Part shown: positions 15,107-23,392 of the stretch, in pieces | Layout: the number at the start of each line of letters is the position of its first letter | Numbering within the stretch: position 1 is the stretch's first letter | Assembly (NCBI GenBank): GCA_028279265.1 | Contig: JANQOC010000172.1 | Span: 1-24,611 of the forward strand | Reading direction: 5' to 3' | Length of the DNA: 24,611 bases | From: Hyphomicrobiales bacterium | GTDB taxonomy: Bacteria; Pseudomonadota; Alphaproteobacteria; Rhizobiales; CAYWUX01 | Made by a program: the position numbers and the translations under genes | Notes under the pieces: generated by a model | What the model saw: the letters and a program-made list of their open reading frames with translations, nothing else | The model's database searches: none | What the model was told of the DNA's origin: nothing

Positions 15107-15505
15107 TTATTGCGAACCGCTCTGAATTTTCGTGGCGGATCCCGCCCATTTATGCAAACGCGGGCGCACTTTCAGAAACAAGATATACAACCGATCCAGA
15201 AGCCCAACGAACAGCCGATTGTTCCGCAGTTTTGCCAAACCACGAACAAGGGGGACGATCTGCCAGACTGTGAGAAAGGCTTTGGCGCCCGAGACCAGCT
15301 CTCCCGTTTCCGTCCGCACATGAAACTTTTTCATGGCCGTTTCTCTGTCGAGATCCTGGGGCAGGGACCCTTCCGGTACAGAACTGATGTCGACCCAGTC
15401 GACACTATCCGCCTTTTTCAGCTTCCTGTAGTGCCTGATTTCTTTCTGGCACAGGGGACAACTACCATCATAGTACACGGTCATCCTGGATGAACTGTCG
15501 GTCAT
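15107..15505 (-). CDS. DCC-family (DUF393) thiol-disulfide oxidoreductase-like protein
   Basis: This 132-residue protein opens with MTVYYDGSCPLCQKEI (residues 8-23), the D-x-x-C-x-x-C signature that names the DCC family; the cysteines are C16 and C19. The rest fits the family: WVDISS, FHVRTETGELVSGAKAF and a C-terminal helix LFVGLLDRLYILFLKVRPRL. The family is predicted to be thioredoxin-like, but substrates are unknown. It lies 120 bases downstream of dctM on the same strand; a possible long hairpin (15565-15571 with 15608-15614) and a run of nine G between them make co-transcription uncertain. Confidence 0.88.
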   Translation of the reverse strand: MTDSSSRMTVYYDGSCPLCQKEIRHYRKLKKADSVDWVDISSVPEGSLPQDLDRETAMKKFHVRTETGELVSGAKAFLTVWQIVPLVRGLAKLRNNRLFVGLLDRLYILFLKVRPRLHKWAGSATKIQSGSQ

Positions 15506-15625
15506 AAATGATCACCCGCATCTGGTCTCAATCATAGATATGAGATGGGAACTGCGTCCCCTAAATCCAAGAGGCGTGGGGGGGGGCAGCAGGCAGTCCA
15601 CGGAATGCTTGGATGAAATGGGCCG

Positions 15626-16951
15626 TTATTCAACCGCCAGCAGGCGGGGCAGGATAAGTGTGATAATGGGCGCGGCGATAATCAGTGCCACCCGCACGGC
15701 ATCGGAGACGAGGAAAGGAATGACACCCTTGAACGTCTCGATCATGGGAATGTCGCGGGCCAGGGAATTGATAACAAAAACGTTGAGTCCCACGGGCGGC
15801 GTGATCAGGCCGACCTCGACGACGATTAAGCTGATAATCCCGAACCACAGTTTCTGCTCCTCCGGGTCCATGCCAAAATCCAGTCCGGCGACAATGGGCC
15901 AGAAAATTGGGACCGTCAGCAGGATCATCGACAGGGAATCCATGACGAAACCAAGCAGGATATAGAGGATAATCATCCCCAGCAGGATCACGTGGGGCGA
16001 CAGATTGGAATTCTGAAAATAGTCGGCCGCAGTGATCGGCAGCTGGGAAAACCCGAGGAAGGCATTGAATATTGCCGCACCGAGCAGGATCAGAAAGATC
16101 ATCGCCGTCGTTTCAGCGGTTCCCAGGATCGCATCGATAAATCCCTGAAGGCGCATTCCGCCCTTGGTGACCGCGATCAGGAATGTCCCGACGGAACCAA
16201 CGCCGGCGCCTTCGGTCGGTGTAAAAAATCCGGCATATATCCCACCCATGACCAGGATGAAAATAACAATCACGGGCCAAATTTCATAAAGAGCTTTCCA
16301 GCGCTCCACATAGGGCTGGCGTTCGCCGGCAGGCCCGGCTTTCGGATTGATGCGTACGGTAATGGCAATGGCCAGCATATATCCAAGGGCGGCTAGTATT
16401 CCGGGCAGAAATGCCGCCTGGAAGAGGGGCGCCACATTGGCTTCCACCATCACCGCATAGATAATGAGAACGACGGAAGGCGGGATGAGAATTCCCAGCG
16501 TTCCCCCGGCGGCCAGCGCTCCCGTGGCCAGGGATCCGGAATAATTGTAACGCCGCAATTCCGGAAGGGCCACCTGGCCCATGGTTGCAGCAGTGGCCAG
16601 CGAAGAGCCGGTTATGGCTCCGAAACCGGCGCAGCCGCCGACAGCGGCCATGGCAATGCCGCCACGATGGTGCCCAAGCCAGACATTGGCGGCCCTGAAC
16701 AAGGCCTGGCTTAAACCAGCCTTGGCCGCAAACTGTCCCATGAGAATAAACAAGGGCACGACGGAAAGATCAAACGCCGAAAAGCGCCAATAAGGCTCGG
16801 TTTTGAGATAGCTGAACAGGGCCGGCGTTCCGGCGATACTGACATAACCGACAATGCCGACGGTGAGCATGGCGATACCGATTGGAATTCTCACTGCCAG
16901 CAAAAGCAGCAGAACGACGAAGCCGATTATGCCGATCTCGAGACCCGTCAT
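15626..16951 (-). CDS. dctM: TRAP transporter large permease (DctM)
   Basis: DctM is the ion-coupled translocation subunit of a tripartite ATP-independent periplasmic transporter. The 441-residue protein has about 12 membrane segments and family blocks: VVPLFILMGQFAAKAGLSQ, CAGFGAITGSSLATAATMGQ and GTLGILIPPSVVLIIYAVM in the first half, and LGFVMDSLSMILLTVPIFWP and GLITPPVGLNVFVIN in the second. The length is normal. Its ATG overlaps the dctQ stop as ATGA, so translation is coupled. The stop is TAA at 15626-15628. Confidence 0.95.
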   Translation of the reverse strand: MTGLEIGIIGFVVLLLLLAVRIPIGIAMLTVGIVGYVSIAGTPALFSYLKTEPYWRFSAFDLSVVPLFILMGQFAAKAGLSQALFRAANVWLGHHRGGIAMAAVGGCAGFGAITGSSLATAATMGQVALPELRRYNYSGSLATGALAAGGTLGILIPPSVVLIIYAVMVEANVAPLFQAAFLPGILAALGYMLAIAITVRINPKAGPAGERQPYVERWKALYEIWPVIVIFILVMGGIYAGFFTPTEGAGVGSVGTFLIAVTKGGMRLQGFIDAILGTAETTAMIFLILLGAAIFNAFLGFSQLPITAADYFQNSNLSPHVILLGMIILYILLGFVMDSLSMILLTVPIFWPIVAGLDFGMDPEEQKLWFGIISLIVVEVGLITPPVGLNVFVINSLARDIPMIETFKGVIPFLVSDAVRVALIIAAPIITLILPRLLAVE

Positions 16952-17511
16952 TTGAGCGCCTCGATGTCTGCAGAGCCATCCTCATCAATTTTTCCGGCCC
17001 GCATTTCATTATAACTTCTTGAGATCGTGTACAGGCAGACAAGAGCTAGAAAGCCGAGGAACAGGATTGATACAGGGAATGTTGTCCAACGAGGGAAATT
17101 TATGGTCATCGATTTTTCGGAGTATTGATACATCTCCATGCCTCCGAAAATCATACGCCAGGTCAATAATGCTGCGATTCCCGTATACAGGATCGTACCA
17201 ATCATGTCGAAGAACGCTTTGGCGCGATCCGGTGCGCGTGTCATGAAAAAGTCGACGATCACATTGCCCCGAACCATCTGGCAATAGGGAAGGATGGCGA
17301 AGATTGCGACGCCGGTACCGATGGATATCAGTTCGAAATCACCTGGGATGGGACTTTGAAAGAATGAACGACCAACAACGCTGACTGTGGTCAGTATGGC
17401 AAGGATGAAGAGGAGCGTCCCGCCGAATATCGCCAGGATCCTGGCTATACTGTAGAGGATCCGGCCCATCTTGGATGTGGGCCGGACATGGCTGGATGCT
17501 TTTTCAGCCAT
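16948..17511 (-). CDS. dctQ: TRAP transporter small permease (DctQ)
   Basis: DctQ is the four-helix small membrane subunit that pairs with DctM. The 187-residue protein has a hydrophilic N-terminus (about 1-17) and four hydrophobic segments near 18-45, 55-78, 95-118 and 139-164. The segment MVRGNVIVDFFMTRAPDRAK in the middle is typical of the family. An acidic C-terminus ends in DEDGSADIEALK. AGAGGA lies 7 bases before ATG 17511. It follows dctP by 44 bases and overlaps dctM by 4 bases, forming a standard dctPQM operon. Confidence 0.93.
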   Translation of the reverse strand: MAEKASSHVRPTSKMGRILYSIARILAIFGGTLLFILAILTTVSVVGRSFFQSPIPGDFELISIGTGVAIFAILPYCQMVRGNVIVDFFMTRAPDRAKAFFDMIGTILYTGIAALLTWRMIFGGMEMYQYSEKSMTINFPRWTTFPVSILFLGFLALVCLYTISRSYNEMRAGKIDEDGSADIEALK

Positions 17512-17555
17512 TTGTGATTCCTCTAACAGTCATCAATCAAAATATACAGTTCAAT

Positions 17556-18596
17556 TTACTTCGCATATTTTGCAATCATCGCACGGGCGTCCTTCAACAA
17601 GGTGTCGCCGTCGATATTGTTCTTCTTCATCTCGTCGATCCAGCGTGCATAAACAGGCTGAGCCGCATCTTTCATTTTTTGTGTTTCTTCTGCTGAGATG
17701 GTGATGAACTCGTTCTTCTTCTTGGACTCAACGACTTTTCGTCCCGGAGTTTCGATATCAACCCAGTTCTGACCGGCCCATTGGGCAATGTTGCGTCCGG
17801 AATTGTTGTCGATAACTTTTTTCAGATCGTCAGGAAGTTTGGCATAGGAGTTCTTGTTCATCAGGAACGTGAAGACATTTGTGCCCAAACGCTTCTGGTT
17901 CCCCGACAACTCTGAAAAATACTTGACGAGGTCCGGAGTTTTAACCGCCGGAGCGATTTCATAGGGGAGCGTCACACCGTCGATAACACCCTTGGAGAGT
18001 GCCTGCGGAATTTGCGGCAAGGGCAGGCCGATGCCTGTTGCCCCGAGTGCTTCGAGAAGCCAGACACCACCACGTGATGCGGCACGAAGTTTCTGACCTT
18101 TGACGTCCGCCAGGGTACGAATGGGTTTACGTGACTGAAACAGGAAACCCTGATGCACATGAATCAGCAGAGGGTGATAATCCTTGAGATCGGGCCCCAG
18201 ATGTTTTTCCTGGAAGTCCTGAAGCGCAAGGGTCGTAGATAGGGCGTCGATGTGCACGAACGGCAGTTCAAAAGGTTCGATGCGGGGCATACGGCCAGGC
18301 GTAAATCCGGCCAGGGCCCAGACAATGTCCACAACGCCGTCTCTGACCTGGTCGAGAAGCTGCGGGGCTTTCCCGCCCAGTTGCATGGCCCAGAAGGGCT
18401 GGATTTTCAGTTTTCCTTTTGATTCTTCCTCGACCTTTTTAGCCCACGGAATAAGAAAGGTCTTGGCCGGATTGGCAACAGGCGGAATAAATGTATGCAT
18501 GCGCAGCGTCACCGTTTGGGCCGAAACCGTTGATGCATGTCCCACCATGAGGGCACCGACAGCGAGCGCGCCTATGAGAAGCTTTGTTCGAGTCAT
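17556..18596 (-). CDS. dctP: TRAP transporter solute-binding protein (DctP)
   Basis: This periplasmic receptor of the TRAP transporter has 346 residues. It has a signal peptide (MTRTKLLIGALAVGALMVGH, cleaved near VSA at residue 26) and a mature start VTLRMHTFIPP. GKLKIQPFWAMQLGG (61-75), GVVDIVWALAGFTPGRMP and GFLFQSRKPIRTLADVKGQK follow. The invariant arginine that binds the substrate carboxylate is R171 in LRAASRGG. PQALSKGVIDGVTLPYEI is also typical. The substrate is a carboxylic acid of unknown identity. GGAGGA lies upstream but about 12 bases from ATG 18596, a long spacing. A strong palindrome at 18670-18694 probably controls it. Confidence 0.95.
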   Translation of the reverse strand: MTRTKLLIGALAVGALMVGHASTVSAQTVTLRMHTFIPPVANPAKTFLIPWAKKVEEESKGKLKIQPFWAMQLGGKAPQLLDQVRDGVVDIVWALAGFTPGRMPRIEPFELPFVHIDALSTTLALQDFQEKHLGPDLKDYHPLLIHVHQGFLFQSRKPIRTLADVKGQKLRAASRGGVWLLEALGATGIGLPLPQIPQALSKGVIDGVTLPYEIAPAVKTPDLVKYFSELSGNQKRLGTNVFTFLMNKNSYAKLPDDLKKVIDNNSGRNIAQWAGQNWVDIETPGRKVVESKKKNEFITISAEETQKMKDAAQPVYARWIDEMKKNNIDGDTLLKDARAMIAKYAK

Positions 18597-19044
18597 TTTG
18601 GTTATTTTCCTCCATCAAAAATTTGTAACTTAGTTTTGCCATAACAAACGCCAATTTGTAAGCTCTGACATCATAATATTTCGAATATTATGATTAATCT
18701 GATGACACTACTTTAGTCTAGCAGCGATTGCGGCAAAACTTTATTTCTTTGAACTTTTTCAGGTTCAAGACGTCCCAGACTGTGACCGATCAAGAGATAG
18801 ACCTAACCCGCACGCATGCGCCCCGAGCTCCAAAAAATATCTTTATGCCTGGTCAAGTTCGTGTCACATTTTAGAGTGGTTTTGACTTGTTGTCGTTTGA
18901 TAGCCCCCGCGTCATAATGCCCGAGTGCACCTGTTACCGGCTCGGAAATGTCCATTTGAACAGGATCGTGTCGTAACGATCGGGAAAGACACGGGCCATC
19001 AGCCTTGTTAATTCTAATAAGATCGAGAAAAAAAGCGGAATCCG
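18597..19044. promoter_or_regulatory. divergent intergenic region between dctP and maiA
   Basis: These 448 bases separate the minus-strand TRAP operon from the plus-strand isomerase. Apart from the 25-base palindrome near dctP, I see a 6-bp inverted repeat CGTGTC/GACACG at 18967-18993 (15-base loop), about 50 bases before maiA. No gene is supported. Confidence 0.45.
18670..18694. promoter_or_regulatory. 25-base palindrome, likely operator of the TRAP operon
   Basis: ATCATAATATT (18670-18680) and AATATTATGAT (18684-18694) are perfect 11-base arms around TCG. The position, 74 bases upstream of dctP, and the perfect dyad suggest a dimeric repressor or activator site. No regulator gene is adjacent, so its partner is unknown. 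Confidence 0.6.
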
Positions 19045-19689
19045 ATGAAATTCTATACTTACTGGCGAAGTACCGCGGCTTACCGCGTTCGAATTGGATT
19101 GAAACTAAAGGGAATACAGGTCACGGACTATTCCATTCACCTGACCCGCGATGGCGGCGACCAGTTCAAGACTGACTACGCGACGATTAATCCCACATCC
19201 CTGGTTCCGGCGCTGGAACTTGATGATGGCCGTGTCTTGATACAGTCCCTGGCAATCCTCGATTACCTGGAGGAAACGTTCCCCAGTCCGGCGCTGTTGC
19301 CTGCGGAGCCTTTTGAGAGGGCGCAGGTGAGGGCGGCCGCTCAGATCATCGCCTGTGATATTCATCCCATAAATAATTTGCGCATTGGCCAATATTTGAA
19401 ATCCGATCACGGTCAGACCCAGGACGATGTTGTGCGCTGGATGTGCCACTGGATGGATCTAGGGCTCGCCTCATTCGAGAAGGTCATTTTGCCGGACACG
19501 AAATTCTGTTTCGGGGACGCCCCCGGTCTTGCCGATATCTGTCTGGTGGCTCAACTTTATAATGCCCACAGATGGGGTGCGGCTGTCGATAAACTTCCAC
19601 GCCTCCTGCAGATTGAGAAAAACTGCCTGGAAGTCCCGGCTTTTGCGGAATCGGTTCCTGAAGTGCAACCCGACAGTGAGAGCGTTTGA
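19045..19689 (+). CDS. maiA: maleylacetoacetate isomerase (zeta-class GST)
   Basis: This 214-residue protein belongs to the zeta-class glutathione S-transferases. These isomerise maleylacetoacetate to fumarylacetoacetate in tyrosine and homogentisate breakdown, or maleylpyruvate in the gentisate route. The thioredoxin-like N-domain starts MKFYTYWRSTAAYRVRIGLK, where RSTAAYRVR replaces the family's usual SSCSWRVR. NPTSLVPALELDDG and LIQSLAILDYLEETFP (glutathione site) follow. CDIHPINNLRIGQYL and FCFGDAPGLADICLVAQLYN mark the helical C-domain. No other gene of the pathway is nearby, so the exact substrate is open. The ATG at 19045 has only a weak Shine-Dalgarno sequence. Confidence 0.9.
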   Translation: MKFYTYWRSTAAYRVRIGLKLKGIQVTDYSIHLTRDGGDQFKTDYATINPTSLVPALELDDGRVLIQSLAILDYLEETFPSPALLPAEPFERAQVRAAAQIIACDIHPINNLRIGQYLKSDHGQTQDDVVRWMCHWMDLGLASFEKVILPDTKFCFGDAPGLADICLVAQLYNAHRWGAAVDKLPRLLQIEKNCLEVPAFAESVPEVQPDSESV

Positions 19690-19843
19690 CAATGAGCGCG
19701 GATCTGCAGGAGTCTTGCGTTTCTCATTAACTGACAATTATTTCGCTGTTGGATGAGCGTGCTTTTGAGTTTCTCATTTTGAGTTAAGTTGAGTCTCACG
19801 GACTCGGATAGATAGAACACAACATTGAGCACATGGATCTCGA

Positions 19844-21028
19844 ATGGGTGACGATTCTCCGGTTCAAAACATTCAGTCGCTGACGGATTGGCTGTTGTCC
19901 GATGCGCGCCTGTTAAACGACACGGCGGCTCTGGATCAGGCCATTGTCGACAAAATTCATGAGGCAGGGATTCCCCTTACCCGGTACACAACAGGCGTGC
20001 CGAGCCTGCATCCGCAAGTGAACAGCTTTTCGACGCTCTGGGAAAAAGACAAGGGATTGAGCTTTCGCGAATACCGCCAGAACCCGAACGTACCCATGAA
20101 ACGCACCAGCCCGATCTTTGTCGCCTATGATACCGGTCGTTCCCAACGCTTTCATCTTGAAACAATGGATCTGGAGGGGGAGTATGAGCTCCTACAGGAG
20201 TTCAGGGAAAATGGTTTGACGGATTATGTCGTCCTGGCCCTGCCTTTTTCAGACGGGTCGTTCAAGGCCATGAGTTTTGCCACCGACCGTCCCGGAGGTT
20301 TCAGTAAAACCGATCTTGAAATTCTCCACGGTTTGCGCCTGCCCCTGGCCACAACAATCGAAATCCGATATCTGCGCCATCTGGCGAATTTGCTGATGGA
20401 AACCTATGTCGGTCATGTGGCGGGCCGGCGGGTGCTAAACGGAGAAATCAAGCGCGGTTCGGGCGAGAACATTCAGGCTGTCATCTGGTTCTGCGACCTC
20501 AAGGGCTTTACAAATCTTTCGGAGAAGCTCGAAGCCCCGGTGCTCATCGACTATTTGAATACCTATCTGGAGATCATAGAGGCTGCGATTACCTCCCATG
20601 GTGGAGAAATTCTGAAATTTATCGGCGATGCGGTGCTTGCAATATTTCAACCGTCCAACAGCGATGAGACAGAAACAGCCCGGGCCGCACTGGAAGCCGC
20701 TATGCAGGCGCAGAATGAAATTTCCAACGTCAATCAGGAGCGGGTGAACCAAAACCTGCCGGCAATCGCTTGCGGCATTGGAATTCACTACGGGGATGTC
20801 CACTACGGAAATGTCGGTGGCATGAAACGGCTTGATTTTACCGTCATCGGACCGGCTGTAAACCTGGCCAGCCGCCTCGAATCCTTAACGCGCGACCTCG
20901 GTCAGTCCATACTCGTTTCTTCGACGATAGCGGATTTGGACGTCGGCCAATTGCAGGAACTCGGGACCTTTAAACTCAAGGGCATCGAGACCGAGGAAAC
21001 TGTCTTTGCGCCACTGACAGCTCCCTAG
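19844..21028 (+). CDS. class III adenylate cyclase with N-terminal sensor-like domain
   Basis: This 394-residue cytoplasmic protein has a C-terminal class III cyclase domain (about 205-390). The metal-binding aspartates are D218 (FCDLKGFT) and D262 (GDAV). The adenine-selecting pair appears to be K258 (EILKFIGD) and D331 (RLDFTVIG), which favours ATP over GTP. The transition-state residues are N340 and R344 (VNLASRLE). All key residues are present, so it should make cAMP. Residues 1-185 look like a GAF-type sensor domain (FSDGSFKAMSFATDRPGGFS and FSKTDLEILHGL are GAF-like), without membrane segments. The start is ATG 19844, 154 bases after maiA; a small GAGTC/GACTC hairpin at 19791-19805 precedes it. 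Confidence 0.9.
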   Translation: MGDDSPVQNIQSLTDWLLSDARLLNDTAALDQAIVDKIHEAGIPLTRYTTGVPSLHPQVNSFSTLWEKDKGLSFREYRQNPNVPMKRTSPIFVAYDTGRSQRFHLETMDLEGEYELLQEFRENGLTDYVVLALPFSDGSFKAMSFATDRPGGFSKTDLEILHGLRLPLATTIEIRYLRHLANLLMETYVGHVAGRRVLNGEIKRGSGENIQAVIWFCDLKGFTNLSEKLEAPVLIDYLNTYLEIIEAAITSHGGEILKFIGDAVLAIFQPSNSDETETARAALEAAMQAQNEISNVNQERVNQNLPAIACGIGIHYGDVHYGNVGGMKRLDFTVIGPAVNLASRLESLTRDLGQSILVSSTIADLDVGQLQELGTFKLKGIETEETVFAPLTAP

Positions 21029-21099
21029 TATCCGATCAGATACACTTCATAGAGTGAGTAAATGCTCTGTTCGGCAATGAATTGGGCTGTAACGGATGC

Positions 21100-21432
21100 T
21101 CAGAGTCCGACGGCGGTTTTCAGTGATACCCAGACAGCCTCAATGCTCTCCCAGATCGACCAGTCCTGTGCCGGTCCGAACAGCTGTCCCAGGGCGGCGG
21201 CGGCCGCAATAATCAGTGAAAGATAGGCAACGAAAGTCGTGCGCCCATGACGCGCTCCAACATCAAAAATAATCCGGTTTTGTTCATCAATTTTCGAAGC
21301 GATTTTTTCCGCGATCATTTCCGCAGCGGCACTGTTGGCGTCAATGGCTGATCTATTGAGCTGGCGGTCATGCTGCTGCTGGACAAATGTCTCATGTCTT
21401 CGGGCAGCTTTGTCGGCGGCATTATCTTGCAT
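21100..21432 (-). CDS. small hypothetical protein with one C-terminal membrane helix
   Basis: No family is recognised. The N-terminal part is hydrophilic and helical, rich in A, Q, R and D (KAARRHETFVQQQHDRQLNR), suggesting a coiled coil. A membrane helix follows (TFVAYLSLIIAAAAALGQLF) with a short amphipathic tail. I use ATG 21432 (110 residues). The frame also extends to a TTG at 21501, adding 23 residues without a better ribosome-binding site. The gene is convergent with the cyclase and divergent from the CARDB-like gene. Confidence 0.5.
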   Translation of the reverse strand: MQDNAADKAARRHETFVQQQHDRQLNRSAIDANSAAAEMIAEKIASKIDEQNRIIFDVGARHGRTTFVAYLSLIIAAAAALGQLFGPAQDWSIWESIEAVWVSLKTAVGL

Positions 21433-21680
21433 CGAGTCCGGTTCTTCTGGGATGGAATGACAAAACAATATTTCCTCAATTTGCGGCCTATTGGTGACCA
21501 ATTCCCGAATTTGATCTTATCCTAAATGAGGCTTTTGTGTCACATCTGCAGAAATCATGAGGTTAACCGCCAAATTCGCGTGCAAATCGTGGGGGCAAAC
21601 CGACATTTCATCTTTTTGCATATTGCGAAAAATTTAACCAACTTGGTAGTTTAGCGAGGATTAGTGACTTGGGGGTTCAA

Positions 21681-22484
21681 ATGACAGTGCGTACATTGAG
21701 TGTAAATCGTTTTTCAAAAATCAGAACAATCATTGTAGAAAAGTTGGGACTGGTTCTCAGTTTTGCCTTAATCAGCTGGGCCGCTACCGGGACGGCTCAA
21801 TCCCTTCCGGATCTGATTATCACCAATGATTCCAAAATCAACCTGGAAAGTTTGAGTTGCCAGACCGATCCGGCTCTGGCTGTCGGTCGCGTGGCAATCA
21901 AGAACATCGGTGATGACGTCGCCCGACCCCGAACAGTCGGTGGTGGGCTGACAATGCGTTGGCTCACGGTCTACGTTCCGCAAAATCCCGACATGGTTTT
22001 TCTAAACGAAGGGGGCCCCAATCTTGAGCCTCTCGATCAGAAAGGGATTGCTTTCGAATTGGGTGCCGGTGTTCTCAAGAGAGGGCGCAACTATGATGAT
22101 CCGACCCGGTTTAACGGCAGAAACAACACCCAGTATAGTAGAGGGTCGCAGTTCAACCGCTCCATACAGTTGGCGCTCCTGAAATTGAATTACGACCCCC
22201 GGGGTATCGATGGCATTATTGGGCCGCGAACCCGGGCCGCGATCACCCGGTTCCAAATAAATGAGTTGGGTGTGGCGGGAACAGGCGTTCTGACCCGGTC
22301 GCAGCGAGAAGAACTGTTCTCGCGTGCGCAGGTAACCTCTTCAGATAGTGCCGGGACAGTCGGAGGTGCTGTTGGTGAAACCGTTGTCGATATCTACGCC
22401 GTTGTCGATCCGCAGAATTTGATCGAAGAATCGAACGAAGCCAACAACATCAAGCATTGGGTTGTTACGATCGACTGCAGCTAA
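21681..22484 (+). CDS. secreted CARDB-like protein with inserted peptidoglycan-binding domain
   Basis: This 267-residue protein has a long-leader signal peptide (basic residues 4-21, hydrophobic 22-37, likely cleavage after TGTA at about residue 39). LPDLIITNDSKINLESLSC and GRVAIKNIGDDVARP look like the first strands of a CARDB/Ig-like adhesion domain; the closing strands VDIYAVVDPQNLIEESNEAN and HWVVTIDC lie at the far C-terminus. Between them, residues about 160-213 (IQLALLKLNYDPRGIDGIIG, PRTRAAITRFQ) match a PG_binding_1 peptidoglycan-binding domain. C60 and C266, one in each part, could form a disulphide. It probably sits in the periplasm or at the cell wall. GGGGG at 21671-21675 lies 5 bases before ATG 21681; a TTG at 21669 is less likely. 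Confidence 0.75.
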   Translation: MTVRTLSVNRFSKIRTIIVEKLGLVLSFALISWAATGTAQSLPDLIITNDSKINLESLSCQTDPALAVGRVAIKNIGDDVARPRTVGGGLTMRWLTVYVPQNPDMVFLNEGGPNLEPLDQKGIAFELGAGVLKRGRNYDDPTRFNGRNNTQYSRGSQFNRSIQLALLKLNYDPRGIDGIIGPRTRAAITRFQINELGVAGTGVLTRSQREELFSRAQVTSSDSAGTVGGAVGETVVDIYAVVDPQNLIEESNEANNIKHWVVTIDCS

Positions 22485-22603
22485 CGAGCGGCTGCGGGCA
22501 ACAAATAAACCTGATTTGGTGATTAATCAGCTCGGGGATGCGCTGCACTTCATTAAGCGCATTCCCATTGCTGTTATGGTTGATGGTCTCTTGCAAAATT
22601 TTA

Positions 22604-22646
22604 AAACAAAAAAACCGTGTACGCCCTTCTTGGGCGCACACGGTTT
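22604..22646 (-). terminator. intrinsic terminator of the minus-strand small membrane gene
   Basis: AAACCGTGT (22612-22620) pairs with ACACGGTTT (22638-22646); inside, CGCCC pairs with GGGCG around a TTCTT loop, with one mismatch. On the minus strand the stem runs into seven T (complement of 22608-22614). This is a textbook Rho-independent terminator. The hairpin lies at the convergent end of the CARDB-like gene and could also slow plus-strand transcripts, though no T-run follows on that side. Confidence 0.88.
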
Positions 22647-22684
22647 CCATGTTCTATAGTCTGATACCAATATCGGGACTTCGA

Positions 22685-22867
22685 TTAAACCGGTATGACT
22701 TGAAAGATGATCAGCAGTCCCATCACAACCGCAAAGACAATGGCAGTAACCAGCGCATTGATAAAACGATTGTTGAAGGAAATAGTGTTACCAATCAAAT
22801 CTGCAATAAGCACAACAACTGCGCCAATGACTATGACAAGTATTTGACCCTGAGTTAACGAGTCCAT
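22685..22867 (-). CDS. 60-residue two-helix membrane protein, hypothetical
   Basis: The start ATG 22867 is set by GGGGG with a 6-base spacing; an upstream TTG would add 16 residues without support. The protein (MDSLTQGQILVIVIGAVVVL...) has two membrane helices at about residues 8-25 and 37-58, joined by a short loop GNTISFNNRFIN. It is extremely hydrophobic and has no cysteine or catalytic motif. The good ribosome-binding site and the strong terminator right after it argue for a real, independently transcribed gene. Function unknown. Confidence 0.65.
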   Translation of the reverse strand: MDSLTQGQILVIVIGAVVVLIADLIGNTISFNNRFINALVTAIVFAVVMGLLIIFQVIPV

Positions 22868-23110
22868 TGTACACCCCCAAGTTGGTTCAACAGCAAAATT
22901 ATCATTTTGCCTCAATATATTAGAGCATACAGCCTAAATTTGGCAATGTTATCAATTCGAAATATTGTTAATTATAAAAAAGTAGAATTACTGTGCTCTA
23001 TGCGAAACAGATGTGGGGTCTCAGCCGTGAATTTCGGGATTTTTGGCACTTTTCAGTGGTTGGTACCAAGGCTTCAAAATTTGCGTTAAGACGTCAGAAT
23101 GATTGAAGAA

Positions 23111-23365
23111 TTAGCTGTTGGGGAACCTGGAAACGAGGAGTGTTACCTGGAGAATCGCGTTGGCCGCAAAAAAAACGGAAATAAACGAACTGCGCCGTTT
23201 TATGAGACGTTTGTAGACCCACCAGAAGGCCGCAATCGCAAATCCCAGATACCAGGGAGCCAGCCCAAACAGGGCCGAGCGATAAAAACTGAACGAATCC
23301 ATGAAATGGACAGCCATCAGCAGAATACTTCCGAACAGGAGAATAAAAATAGCAAATAGCCGCAT
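23111..23365 (-). CDS. small multi-pass membrane protein, hypothetical
   Basis: This protein is 84 residues from ATG 23365, which has AGGCAGG ending 5 bases before it; ATG 23392 would add nine residues without a ribosome-binding site. Three hydrophobic stretches are visible: RLFAIFILLFGSILLMAVHF, LAPWYLGFAIAAFWWVYK and SFISVFFAANAILQVTLLV, with the basic loop RLIKRRS between the last two. I do not recognise the family. It stands alone among short genes between the terminator region and the antiporter. Confidence 0.55.
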   Translation of the reverse strand: MRLFAIFILLFGSILLMAVHFMDSFSFYRSALFGLAPWYLGFAIAAFWWVYKRLIKRRSSFISVFFAANAILQVTLLVSRFPNS

Positions 23366-23392
23366 GGAAACCTGCCTTGAGATCGAATCCAT

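Noticed and set aside
15565..15614. Long hairpin with nine-G run between dctM and the DCC gene as a terminator
   Set aside because: The stem is only 7 bp around a large loop with no T-run; mentioned as context only.
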